NCBI GenBank assembly: GCA_023419535.1
Contig: JAEZXX010000046.1
Coordinates: 62,001-126,000, forward strand
DNA length: 64,000 nt
Direction of reading: 5' to 3'
Source of the DNA: Pseudomonadota bacterium
Lineage (GTDB): Bacteria; Pseudomonadota; Alphaproteobacteria; Rhizobiales; Rhizobiaceae
Of the stretch, positions 53,998-62,045 are shown piece by piece. Both the position numbers and the translations under genes were made by a program. Each line of letters starts with the position of its first letter. The first letter of the stretch is position 1. A model generated the notes under the pieces. That model did not search any database. It saw only the letters and a list, made by a program, of their open reading frames with translations, and had not been told where the DNA came from.

Positions 53998-54021
53998 CGT
54001 CGACCCCGCAAGAGGCCCGCT

Positions 54022-54996
54022 TCAGGCGCGCCCGAACCGGATGCCCGGCGAGGGCCTTTCCCGCGTCACCTCCGGGCGGAACCGGAAGAGCGCGGCGGGC
54101 CGCCCGCCGGTCGCGGACGCAATGCCGCCCGTCGGCTCGACCAGGCCCGTGGTCTCGACGAAGCGGCGGAAGTTCTGCTTGTGGACGTGCCGGCCCGCGA
54201 TCGCCTCGGCGGCGCGCTGCAGGTCGGTCAGGGTGAACTCGGCGGGCAGGAGTTCGAAGATCACCGGCCGGTACTTCAGCTTGGCGCGCAGCCGGGCGAT
54301 GGCGGTGGCGAGGATCCGGCGATGGTCGAGCCGCATCGCGATGCCGAAGGGTTCGGCCGGTGCCGCGCCCGCGCGCCCGTCCCGCACGGCCTCTTCGACG
54401 AGCCCCGCCTCGTAGAGCATCTCGTAGCGGTCGAGCGCGCGCTCCTCGTCCCAGCCCGCACCGTCCTCGCCGAAGGCCAGCGTCAGCCGCGTCTCCCACG
54501 ACATCTGGCGCGAGATGCCGGACGTGGGCGAGGGACGATGGCTGCGGAGCGCCGGCAGGATCGTCCCGTCGATGAAGTCCGGCCGCCCCTGGCGCCAGTC
54601 CTCCCAGGGGAGGTAGCGGTAGAAGGGCTGCCAGGCCGAGCCGGTCGCGGCGATGGCCTCGTTCTCGCCGGCCTCGGTGCGGGTTAGCGCCAGATAGCCG
54701 ACGGAGACGACCTGGAGCGCGCGATCGGCGTCGGCGCGGTGCCGGCCGCGGTCGCCGAAGGTGTAGAGCTGCTCGACATAGCCGAGCGGCAGGCCGGTCT
54801 GTTCGCCGACGAAGGCGCGCAGGCTGATCTCGAAGGTGCGGTGGCGCAGCGGATCGAACGGGCCGACCGGCAGCCCCTCGCGTTCGCGCCCCGCGCGCGG
54901 CGCGACGAGGATGCGCGGCTCGCCGTCGCAGACCGACACGATGGCGGCGCTGAGGCCGACTTCGACCGCCTGGCTGCTCCGGGACGGATCGCTCAC
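54022..54996 (-). CDS. NrtR/NadQ-like regulator of NAD synthesis
   Basis: The 324-residue protein joins an N-terminal NUDIX-like domain (about 1-160) with a C-terminal winged helix (about 220-300). The NUDIX box is degenerate: after PFDPLRHRTFEISLRAFV no REXXEE motif is seen, so it probably senses rather than cleaves a nucleotide. KYRPVIFELLPAEFTLTDLQ, then HKQNFRRFVETTGLVEPTG, are the winged-helix segments typical of NrtR. It starts with GTG overlapping the phosphatase stop by 4 bases. Facing nadABC, it is most likely NadQ, the repressor of that operon; the inverted repeat before nadA would be its target. Confidence 0.78.
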   Translation of the reverse strand: MSDPSRSSQAVEVGLSAAIVSVCDGEPRILVAPRAGREREGLPVGPFDPLRHRTFEISLRAFVGEQTGLPLGYVEQLYTFGDRGRHRADADRALQVVSVGYLALTRTEAGENEAIAATGSAWQPFYRYLPWEDWRQGRPDFIDGTILPALRSHRPSPTSGISRQMSWETRLTLAFGEDGAGWDEERALDRYEMLYEAGLVEEAVRDGRAGAAPAEPFGIAMRLDHRRILATAIARLRAKLKYRPVIFELLPAEFTLTDLQRAAEAIAGRHVHKQNFRRFVETTGLVEPTGGIASATGGRPAALFRFRPEVTRERPSPGIRFGRA

Positions 54997-55508
54997 AGCG
55001 TCAGCGGTAGGACGAAGGGGGTGCCCGAAAAGGCGTCCTCGCCCCGCCCGATGGCGCGGATCGCCTCGACCATGCGCCCGCCGCGCTGCAGCTTGGCGTC
55101 GGCGAGCGAGACGAGGAGCGCGTTCGGCGTCGCGCTCGGAGCGCGGCGGCGCAGTTCCTGCGCCAGTCGCCCCTCGTCGAGCTCCGGGTTGATGGAGAGC
55201 GCCAGGATGTAGGCCGCGGCGGTCGAGCGGGAGATGCCGGCCCAGCAGTGGACGGCGAGCGGCGCGGTGCGGTCCCAGCGGTGGCCGAAGGCGATCAGCT
55301 GGTCGAGATGGTCCTCGCTCGGATGCGTCAGTCCTTCGGCCGGGGCGGCGATGTCGTTCATCGCCAGGAACAGATGGCGCTCCGGTGAGACCGAGGCCGG
55401 GCGCTCGACGGGCGTCTGCGCGTTGATCAGCGTGACGACGTCGAGCGCGCCGTGCTCGGCGACGGTGGCGGGCAGGGCGGCGAGAGAGGAGACGACGAGA
55501 TAGGTCAT
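54993..55508 (-). CDS. Protein-tyrosine-phosphatase-like protein
   Basis: The 171-residue protein has the CX5R active site in VHCWAGISRSTAAAYILA near residue 90, with the P-loop Cys and Arg intact. A possible general acid Asp lies upstream (AMNDIAAP). It belongs to a small cytoplasmic tyrosine-phosphatase family that is common in Hyphomicrobiales. Its substrate is unknown. It is third in the operon ygfZ-HD hydrolase-phosphatase-regulator and overlaps the regulator gene. Confidence 0.85.
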   Translation of the reverse strand: MTYLVVSSLAALPATVAEHGALDVVTLINAQTPVERPASVSPERHLFLAMNDIAAPAEGLTHPSEDHLDQLIAFGHRWDRTAPLAVHCWAGISRSTAAAYILALSINPELDEGRLAQELRRRAPSATPNALLVSLADAKLQRGGRMVEAIRAIGRGEDAFSGTPFVLPLTL

Positions 55509-55558
55509 GGCCGATGTTACCCGAGCCGGCGATTCCCCGCGACGTCTATCCGCGCTCG

Positions 55559-56158
55559 TCAGGATTTGGCCCGGTCCAGAGCCTGGAAGCGGGCGACGAA
55601 GTCCGCCTGGACCCGGCCGGCCGGGCGCGGGACCATCTCGTCCTCGCCGATCCGGTGCGCCGGCCGCCCGAAGAACCGCGTCGCCTCGCTCACCGAGAAA
55701 CCGGCCAGATGGGTCGCCTCGTGATAGGCCGACAGCCGGTCCGCCGCCTTGATCGCGGTCTTCACCCGGGCCGGCAGCACGGACGGCAGGCCGAAGCGCA
55801 GATGGATGGCGGTCTGGAGCCGGACTTCGACCGACTTGTAGTCGCCGCCCAGCACCGCCTTGAAGGGCGAGATCATGTCGCCGATCACGTATTCCGGACC
55901 GTCGTGGAGAAGGGCGGCGAGACGCCATCTGGGGTCGGGTTCGTCCAGCGCGACGATCCGCTCCACGATCAGCGAATGCTGCGCGACGGAGAAGGCGTGG
56001 TCGCCCATCGTCTGCCCGTTCCAGCGCGCCACGCGCGCCAGCCCGTGGGCGATGTCTTCGATCTCGACGTCGAGCGGCGAGGGGTCGAGCAGGTCGAGGC
56101 GGCGCCCGGAGAGCATGCGCTGCCATGCGCGCGGCGGCTTGGCCCTCATCGACGACAT
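55559..56158 (-). CDS. HD-domain hydrolase, YfbR-like
   Basis: The 199-residue protein has the HD metal residues: His in FSVAQHSLIVERI, HD in AALLHDGPEYVIGDM, and a later Asp in IKAADRLSAYHEATHL. It resembles YfbR-type 5'-deoxynucleotidases, which dephosphorylate deoxynucleoside monophosphates. Its ATG shares one base with the ygfZ stop (TGATG), so translation is coupled. Its place beside NAD genes and a NUDIX-like regulator may reflect nucleotide metabolism, which is inference. Confidence 0.83.
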   Translation of the reverse strand: MSSMRAKPPRAWQRMLSGRRLDLLDPSPLDVEIEDIAHGLARVARWNGQTMGDHAFSVAQHSLIVERIVALDEPDPRWRLAALLHDGPEYVIGDMISPFKAVLGGDYKSVEVRLQTAIHLRFGLPSVLPARVKTAIKAADRLSAYHEATHLAGFSVSEATRFFGRPAHRIGEDEMVPRPAGRVQADFVARFQALDRAKS

Positions 56159-56994
56159 CAGTCGGCGGTGCCAGCCGCGTCGTCCGGCAGGGTGTAGCCG
56201 GCCCAGGCGGGCACCTCCGCCTCCACCGGCACGCCGTCGGCCGAAAGCCCGCTCCCCGCGCGAAGGGCCTCGGCCACCTTGTCGATGCGAAGGATCGCCA
56301 TCGCGGTTCCGCCCGCCGCCGACAGGACCGTACCGACGGCGCGGCCCTCGGCCTCGACGTTGGCGCCCGGCGTGATGTGGCCGTCCGCCCGCAGCACCAT
56401 GATGCGGCGGCGCGCGGTGCCGCGGTGCTGCATGCGCGAGACGACCTCCTGGCCGACGAAGCAGCCCTTCTTGAACGAAACGCCGCCGTTCTGGTCCAGC
56501 AGCACGTCGTGCGGGAACACGTCCGAGCCGGGGAAGTCCGTTTCGGCCTCGGCGATGCCCTCAGCGATGCGCCGGGCGCGGAACGCGTCCTCGCCTTCGC
56601 CGGCGACCTCCGCAGCCTTCCCGTAGAGCCGGGCGACGGTCGCGTCCGCAAAGCGCGCGTCCCGCACGCCGAACTCGGCCGTCTCGTCCCAGACCGCCGC
56701 GACCGCCTCGTCGGCGGCCGCGATCTCGACCTTGGAGCGAAGACGATAGAGCATCAGTCGCTTCGACAGGTCCGGCCGCGCGCCCGTCGCGACGTCCAGC
56801 CGGTAGCCGCCCTCGATCCGGCTGACGAGGAAGTCGAAGAGGATCTTGCCCTGCGGCGTGAGCAGCGCCGAAGGTCGGGCCTCGCCCTCCGGCAGGCCCT
56901 CGACGTCCGCAGTGACGAGGTTCTGCAGGAAATGGGCCGCGTCGGGGCCGGTCACATGGAGGGTCGAGCGGTCGGGCAGGCGGGCGGAGGGCAT
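56158..56994 (-). CDS. ygfZ: Folate-binding protein YgfZ
   Basis: The 278-residue protein belongs to the GcvT-like folate-binding family that supports repair or assembly of Fe-S clusters. The signature KKGCFVGQEVVSRMQHRG is intact with its conserved cysteine. The N-terminal part LHVTGPDAAHFLQNLVTADV is typical. The start is the ATG at 56994; a longer frame adds 23 unconserved residues. It is the first gene of a four-gene minus-strand operon. Confidence 0.9.
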   Translation of the reverse strand: MPSARLPDRSTLHVTGPDAAHFLQNLVTADVEGLPEGEARPSALLTPQGKILFDFLVSRIEGGYRLDVATGARPDLSKRLMLYRLRSKVEIAAADEAVAAVWDETAEFGVRDARFADATVARLYGKAAEVAGEGEDAFRARRIAEGIAEAETDFPGSDVFPHDVLLDQNGGVSFKKGCFVGQEVVSRMQHRGTARRRIMVLRADGHITPGANVEAEGRAVGTVLSAAGGTAMAILRIDKVAEALRAGSGLSADGVPVEAEVPAWAGYTLPDDAAGTAD

Positions 56995-57076
56995 GATCGG
57001 TCCGGGCTGGCGGGCGGCGGGGCGTTCCTGCGATGATATGGCCGTCCGCTCGATCCGGGGCAACCGGACCGGCGCC

Positions 57077-57850
57077 TCAGTCCCCGGCCAGGAAGAACTC
57101 CAGCCGCCCTTCCGGCGAGATGCCGACGCGGTAGAAGTAGTAGGCGCCCAGATCGAGCATCTCGCGATAGTCGCCCGCGGTGACGATCTGGAACAGCTCC
57201 ACCAGCTGGCGGTTCGTCAGTTCGTCGAGCGCCACTTGCGTGAAATAGGGCCAGACGAAAATCTCTGCATCGCTTCCCGCGTCCACCCGCACGTGGCCGG
57301 ACCGGAGCACGTCGAGAAGGATCGCGAGGATCTCCACGCCCTCGCCGTCCCCCGACGCGGCCTTCAGGAACTCGATCGGATCGCCCTCGATGGGCGTCAC
57401 GGAGAGGGCGGTCGGCTCGAAGCCGCCTTCGAGATAGGGGCGCAGCGCCTCGATCTCGCCGGCCTCGGCGATCTCGATCAGCCGGGCGCGAAGGTCGCGC
57501 ACGGTGCCCGGAAGGCCGTCGTCGCCGTATCGCACGGCCAGCGGCTCCCCGCTCGCCGGTTCGCCCTCCACCGCCGTGCCTTCGGACGGATCGGACGGCG
57601 GACCTTGCGTCGCCGGCTGCGAAGGGCCCTGGCCCCAGTCCGGCGACATCCCGGAGCGGTCGGGGTCGAGCGGGGGCAGCGGATGGGAGATGATGTCGCC
57701 GGGGCGCACGATCGTCCCGTCCTCGCGGGTTATCTGCGAGAAGGCGTGCGCGTCGACGGTGATGGCCGCGGCGATCCCGAGCGCGACGGCCAGGGTCGCC
57801 GCCGGCCGGGTCGTCCTACTGGAGATTGCGGTCCGCGAGATAGTCGCCAT
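57077..57850 (-). CDS. Uncharacterised exported protein
   Basis: The 257-residue protein begins with a signal peptide (positively charged start, then AATLAVALGIAAAITVDAHA, cut near residue 34). A proline-rich linker (about 50-95) precedes a helical C-terminal domain with the conserved-looking end WPYFTQVALDELTNRQLVELF and YFYRVGISPEGRLEFFL. Similar proteins occur in Hyphomicrobiales without known function. Its start overlaps the end of the 86-residue gene by 35 bases, so the two are co-transcribed. Confidence 0.72.
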   Translation of the reverse strand: MATISRTAISSRTTRPAATLAVALGIAAAITVDAHAFSQITREDGTIVRPGDIISHPLPPLDPDRSGMSPDWGQGPSQPATQGPPSDPSEGTAVEGEPASGEPLAVRYGDDGLPGTVRDLRARLIEIAEAGEIEALRPYLEGGFEPTALSVTPIEGDPIEFLKAASGDGEGVEILAILLDVLRSGHVRVDAGSDAEIFVWPYFTQVALDELTNRQLVELFQIVTAGDYREMLDLGAYYFYRVGISPEGRLEFFLAGD

Positions 57851-58076
57851 TGACGATCCGCTGGCGCAGCGTGTCGAGGAGGTCGAGCGCCTCGGCCTCG
57901 CCGTGGAGCCGCACGAGTTCGGTAAGGGCGGTCGTGATGGCCGTCTCGGCCAGGATCTCGGCTTCGATCCCGTCGGACATCCCATCGGCCCAGGCCTCGT
58001 TGTGATATTCGGTCGCGACCTGCTTCTTCTCGGCGGCGATCACCTCGTCGAGTTCGGCACTGTGGATGTCGATCAT
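57816..58076 (-). CDS. Small acidic helical protein
   Basis: The 86-residue protein starts at ATG 58076 (MIDIHSAELDEVIAAEKKQ). It is helical and acidic, without membrane segments or known motifs. A perfect CtrA box lies about 95 bases upstream. The 35-base overlap with the downstream exported-protein gene suggests coupling. No function is proposed. Confidence 0.65.
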   Translation of the reverse strand: MIDIHSAELDEVIAAEKKQVATEYHNEAWADGMSDGIEAEILAETAITTALTELVRLHGEAEALDLLDTLRQRIVNGDYLADRNLQ

Positions 58077-58168
58077 CCAGAAACTCCAATTGCGTCGGTC
58101 GAATTCACGCCCCGTTAAAGCCTTAGCACGCATTTCCCGCGATTTATCCCCCGCTCTTCGGTGGACGC

Positions 58169-58183
58169 TTAATTCACCATTAA
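58169..58183. promoter_or_regulatory. Perfect CtrA box TTAA-N7-TTAA
   Basis: TTAA-TTCACCA-TTAA matches the CtrA consensus at all eight bases. It overlaps the stop of the TIGR02301 gene and lies 93 bases before the 86-residue gene on the same strand. TTAA is rare in this GC-rich sequence. Binding by CtrA is inferred. Confidence 0.5.
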
Positions 58184-58692
58184 TTTCCGTAGCGGACGCC
58201 GATCTCGCGCGACAGGCTCGCGCCCTCCTGAAGATAACGCCGGGTCGCGACGTCGGCGGCGGGGGTGCACTGCCGGTAGGTGGCCTCGAAGGCGCGATAG
58301 CCCGAATTGAACTGGGCGACGAGGATGCGCCGGTCGGCTTCGTTCGGCCGCTGGGCGGCGATCAGCTCGTTCATCTTGTCGCGCCAGACCCCGCCGTCCT
58401 CGTCGCCGCACAAGGTGCGCAGGAAGTGCATGGAGCCGAGGATGTTGGCGAGGCGCCCCAGCGGCTGCATGAAGGCCGCGTTCGACGGGCGCTCGGCGCC
58501 GTCCACGGGCTCGGCCGGAGGGCCCTCCGCCGGGGGCTGTCCGGGCGTTCCCGGCGGCGCCTCCGCGGCCGGCGGTTCGCCTGCGGGCTCCTGCGCGGGC
58601 GCGGGCCCGGCGCTGACGAGCCCTGCCGCCAGCGCGAGCGCGGGCAACAGGAAACCGAACGGGCGGACGGGGCGCGACATCCCCGTCGTCAT
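58180..58692 (-). CDS. TIGR02301 family protein, exported
   Basis: The 170-residue protein has a signal peptide (FGFLLPALALAAGLVSAGPAPA) and then a proline-, alanine- and glutamate-rich linker (about 32-68). The folded part starts LANILGSMHFLRTLC and continues WRDKMNELIAAQ, FNSGYRAFEATYRQC and YLQEGASLSREIG, which match TIGR02301. Two cysteines may form a disulphide in the periplasm. Function is unknown. A NUDIX gene lies 38 bases upstream on the same strand. Confidence 0.82.
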   Translation of the reverse strand: MTTGMSRPVRPFGFLLPALALAAGLVSAGPAPAQEPAGEPPAAEAPPGTPGQPPAEGPPAEPVDGAERPSNAAFMQPLGRLANILGSMHFLRTLCGDEDGGVWRDKMNELIAAQRPNEADRRILVAQFNSGYRAFEATYRQCTPAADVATRRYLQEGASLSREIGVRYGN

Positions 58693-58730
58693 GGCGAGCC
58701 ATTGGGGAAATTGCAAGGCGTCGGGGAGCC

Positions 58731-59135
58731 TCAGGCGGCCGACAGGACGACGGCGGCCAGGCCCGGCGTCGTGTGGCCGGCCGCCTCGAAGCGTTCGATC
58801 TCGTGGAGCGGCACGAACCGGAGGCTCGCCGCATCGGCGGCCGCGACCGGGACCGCCCCCGTCGGCAGGTGCGCGCGATGGACGGCGATGACCGTATGCC
58901 AGTGCGCGCCGATCTCCTCGTGGAGGCGAAGGAAGTCCAGATGCGCCACCGCCACGCCGGTCTCCTCTTCCAGCTCCCGCCGCGCGGCGGCCTCGAGCGT
59001 CTCGCCGAACTCGACGCGCCCGCCGGGCAGGCTGAAGCGCCCCTTGAACGGCTCGCGCCCGCGTTCGACGAGAAGCACGCCCTCCGACCCCAGAACGCAG
59101 GTCGAGACGACGAGGGTCGGGCGGCGGTCGCTCAT
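58731..59135 (-). CDS. NUDIX hydrolase
   Basis: The 134-residue protein has a complete NUDIX box (GGRVEFGETLEAAARREL followed by EEETGV; GX5EX7REUXEEXGU). PFKGRFSLPGG precedes it. It resembles ADP-ribose or MutT-type pyrophosphatases, but substrate specificity cannot be told. The ATG at 59135 gives MSDRRPTLVVS; a longer frame adds 16 unconserved residues. It diverges from the SRAP gene. Confidence 0.88.
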   Translation of the reverse strand: MSDRRPTLVVSTCVLGSEGVLLVERGREPFKGRFSLPGGRVEFGETLEAAARRELEEETGVAVAHLDFLRLHEEIGAHWHTVIAVHRAHLPTGAVPVAAADAASLRFVPLHEIERFEAAGHTTPGLAAVVLSAA

Positions 59136-59185
59136 CGAGGGTTCCGGCTTGACGGGGACAGGGTTCGGATCGACAAACCGCACCC

Positions 59186-59893
59186 ATGTGCGGACGCTTC
59201 AAGCTCGACACCCCGCCCCTGAAGGTCAAGGACCATTTCGGCCTGGCCGCTCTGGAGGCCTTCCCGCCGCGCTACAACATCGCGCCGACGCAGCCGATCC
59301 TGATCGTCCTGGACTCGCCCGTCCGCGAGCGGCCCGGCCGTCTGCCGATGCTCGCGCGCTGGGGCCTCATCCCGGCCTTCGCCAAGGACCCGCGCGACGT
59401 GCCGCTGCTCTTCAACGCCCGCGCCGAGACGGCGGGCGAGCGCAACGCCTTCCGGGCCGCGCTGCGCCACCGCCGTTGCCTGATCCCGGCGAACGGTTTC
59501 TACGAATGGCAGAAGCGCGGGAAGGGGCGCTCCCGGCCCTTCCTCGTCACGGCCCGGGACGGCGGCCTCTTCGCCTTCGCCGCGCTGATGGAGACGTTCC
59601 TCGCCGCCGACGGCAGCGAGATCGACACGGCCACCATCCTTACGACGAGCGCGAATGCCGCGCTCGCGGACATCCACGAGCGCATGCCCGTCATCGTGCC
59701 GCCGGGCGGCTATGCACGCTGGCTCGACTGCCGGAGCTTCGAGCCGAAGGACGTGGCCGACCTCCTTCAGCCCGCGCCGGGGAATCTGCTGGAGGCGCGC
59801 GCGGTCAGCGAGGCCGTCAACAAGGTCGCGAACATGAGCCCGCAGGTGCAGGAGCCGCCGGACGGCGGCGGGCAGGGCAGCTTCGGGTTCTGA
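59186..59893 (+). CDS. SOS response-associated peptidase YedK (SRAP)
   Basis: The 235-residue SRAP protein links covalently to abasic sites in single-stranded DNA through Cys2, which is present (MCGRFKLDT). Further conserved residues are in YNIAPTQP, NARAET, CLIPANGFYEW and HERMPVI (catalytic His). HMCES is the eukaryotic relative. Length is normal. A strong stem-loop follows. Confidence 0.92.
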   Translation: MCGRFKLDTPPLKVKDHFGLAALEAFPPRYNIAPTQPILIVLDSPVRERPGRLPMLARWGLIPAFAKDPRDVPLLFNARAETAGERNAFRAALRHRRCLIPANGFYEWQKRGKGRSRPFLVTARDGGLFAFAALMETFLAADGSEIDTATILTTSANAALADIHERMPVIVPPGGYARWLDCRSFEPKDVADLLQPAPGNLLEARAVSEAVNKVANMSPQVQEPPDGGGQGSFGF

Positions 59894-59900
59894 AACGGGA

Positions 59901-59932
59901 AACGCCGGGCCGTCCAAGGGACGCCCGGCGTT
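59901..59932 (+). terminator. Stem-loop terminator after the SRAP gene
   Basis: AACGCCGGGC (59901-59910) pairs with GCCCGGCGTT (59923-59932), and GTCC/GGAC extends the stem inside after one bulged base. Only TT then CTC follows, so the T-run is short. Confidence 0.6.
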
Positions 59933-60109
59933 CTCGATCGGTTGTTTCGGCGGGCGGCTTCCCGCCGGCTCGATCTCGGTCAGTTCGCGTGGTCCGTCAG
60001 GCCCGTGCGGGCGGGTCCGATCGCGTGGCGCGGCCTCGATCTCGGCGAGGGCACCATCGTGCGGGTCTTGCGACGCTCCGCCGGCTGGTCCGGCGCGGGA
60101 ACCATGACC

Positions 60110-60289
60110 TTACTTCGCGCCGTCGAGGCGCGGACGGGTCGCGAGCACCGGAACCTTCGGCTGATGCCGGCGCACGGCCGCCGCGGCGGCTGCGATCGAA
60201 GCGATGCCGATCTGCTTGTAGTGCTCCAGAAGCTTGGTTTCCTTCTCGCGCTCCGACTTAGAGCGGAATGCGATATGCTGCGGCGCCAT
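60110..60289 (-). CDS. Short helical protein, 59 residues
   Basis: An ATG at 60289 with GGAGG 10 bases before it opens a 59-residue frame ending TAA at 60110. The protein starts MAPQHIAFRSKSEREKETK, continues LLEHYKQIGIASIAAAAAA (helical), and has a basic tail (VRRHQPKVPVLATRPRLDG). The good ribosome-binding site and the clean helix support a real gene, and I recall similar short proteins in Hyphomicrobiales, but no function is known. It diverges from cysS. Confidence 0.65.
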   Translation of the reverse strand: MAPQHIAFRSKSEREKETKLLEHYKQIGIASIAAAAAAVRRHQPKVPVLATRPRLDGAK

Positions 60290-60620
60290 GGAATTCTTTC
60301 CTCCGTTGGGGTGACGGCGGCATATATGGCAGGCGAATGAGACGGTTTCACGGCATTTCGAAGCAAATTGCGCGGATTTATACTTAATGAAACGTTCATT
60401 TCCCGTTCAGGAAACGTGGGAAGGACCGGATTCACTGGCGTGCGCCCAACAACGCGAAGAAGGGAGACACAATCGGAGACAATCCGTGATCGAGTTGGTT
60501 TGCCCACCGCGGCGGTCGCCGGGCGTGGGCCGGGGCGTTCCGCATCGCGCAGCGATCATGTAGCACTCGCCGGGACGGCGCCGCGCCGGAAGGCCGGCGG
60601 CTCGACAGGAGGCGAAGACA
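60290..60620. other. Divergent promoter region between the short gene and cysS
   Basis: No gene is supported in these 331 bases. A perfect inverted repeat AATGAA-ACG-TTCATT stands at 60386-60400 in an AT-rich patch and may be an operator. AGGAGG at 60607-60612 is the cysS ribosome-binding site. Confidence 0.5.
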
Positions 60621-62045
60621 TTGGACGGATCGCGGGGCCTCACCCTCACCAACACGCTGACGCGCGCCAAGGCGCCGTTCGTCCCGCGCGACTGGCGCGA
60701 CGCCTCCATTCCGGAGGCCGAACGCCGCGTGCGGATGTATGTGTGCGGGCCGACGGTCTACGACTTCGCCCATATCGGCAACGCGCGGCCGGTGATCGTC
60801 TTCGACGTCCTCTTCCGCCTGCTCCGCCATCTCTACGGCGAGAGCCGCGTCACCTATGTCCGCAACATCACGGACGTCGACGACAAGATCAATGCGCGGG
60901 CCGCGCGCGACTTTCCCGATCTGCCGCTGAACGAGGCGATCGCCCGCGTCACGGAAGGCACCGCCGCGCAGTTCCACCGGGACGCCGAAGCGCTCGGCTG
61001 CCTGCCGCCGACGCACGAGCCGCGCGCCACCGACTTCGTCACGAAGCGCGCCGACGGCCGTCCCGACATGGTGTCGATGATCGAGACCCTGATCGCCAAG
61101 GATCACGCCTATGTGGCGGGCGGCGAGGTGCTGTTCGACGTCTCGTCCATGCCCGCCTACGGCGCGCTTTCGGGCCGCCGACTGGAGGACCAGCGCGCCG
61201 GGGCGCGCGTCGCCGTCGAGGCGCACAAGCGCAATCCGGCCGACTTCGTGCTCTGGAAGCTCTCCTCGGCCGAGGAGCCGGGCTGGGAGAGCCCGTGGGG
61301 GCGGGGCCGGCCCGGCTGGCACATCGAATGCTCGGTGATGAGCGAGGCCTATCTCGGGCAGGTCTTCGACATCCATGGCGGCGGGCTCGACCTCATCTTC
61401 CCGCACCACGAGAACGAGATCGCCCAGTCCTGCTGCGCGCACGGCACGCAGGCCATGGCGGAGGTCTGGATGCACAACGGCTTCCTCCAGGTGGAGGGGA
61501 AGAAGATGTCGAAGTCGGAGGGCAACTTCTTCACCATCCGCGACGTGCTGGAGACCGACAAGGTCGGCGGTCGCGCGTGGCCGGGCGAGGCGGTGCGGCT
61601 GATGATGATGCGCACGCACTACCGCGAGCCGATCGACTTCACGGCGGCCAAGCTGGAGGAGGCGACCCGCGAACTCGACCGTTGGGAGCGTGTCGCGGCG
61701 CGCGCCGGCGATGACGGCCGCGTCGACGAGACGTTCCTAGCCGCCCTTTGCGACGACCTCGGCGTCTCGGCCGCGCTCGCCCGAATCCACGAGCTCTTCG
61801 ACGAAGGCCGCACGGCCGACGCCGTCGCATCCCTGGCGCTGCTCGGGCTCGACCCGCGCCGCGAGACGGCGATCGACGCCGCGACGCAAGACCGCATCGA
61901 CGAGCGCCTCGTTCTCCTGAAGGCGCGCGACTTCGCCGCCGCCGACGCCATCCGGGACGAGCTCGCGGCGCGAGGAATCCAGCTGAAGGACGGCAAGGAC
62001 CCGGCGACCGGCGAACGCGTCACGACCTGGGAGCGCCGCCGATGA
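60621..62045 (+). CDS. cysS: Cysteinyl-tRNA synthetase
   Basis: The 474-residue class I synthetase has HIGN (in FAHIGNARPV) for the HIGH motif and KKMSKSEGN for KMSKS. The zinc ligands are in MYVCGPTVYD, WHIECSVMS and FPHHENEIAQS. The start is TTG at 60621, 8 bases after a strong AGGAGG, giving MDGSRGLTLTNTLTR. The stop overlaps the next start as ATGA. Confidence 0.95.
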   Translation: MDGSRGLTLTNTLTRAKAPFVPRDWRDASIPEAERRVRMYVCGPTVYDFAHIGNARPVIVFDVLFRLLRHLYGESRVTYVRNITDVDDKINARAARDFPDLPLNEAIARVTEGTAAQFHRDAEALGCLPPTHEPRATDFVTKRADGRPDMVSMIETLIAKDHAYVAGGEVLFDVSSMPAYGALSGRRLEDQRAGARVAVEAHKRNPADFVLWKLSSAEEPGWESPWGRGRPGWHIECSVMSEAYLGQVFDIHGGGLDLIFPHHENEIAQSCCAHGTQAMAEVWMHNGFLQVEGKKMSKSEGNFFTIRDVLETDKVGGRAWPGEAVRLMMMRTHYREPIDFTAAKLEEATRELDRWERVAARAGDDGRVDETFLAALCDDLGVSAALARIHELFDEGRTADAVASLALLGLDPRRETAIDAATQDRIDERLVLLKARDFAAADAIRDELAARGIQLKDGKDPATGERVTTWERRR

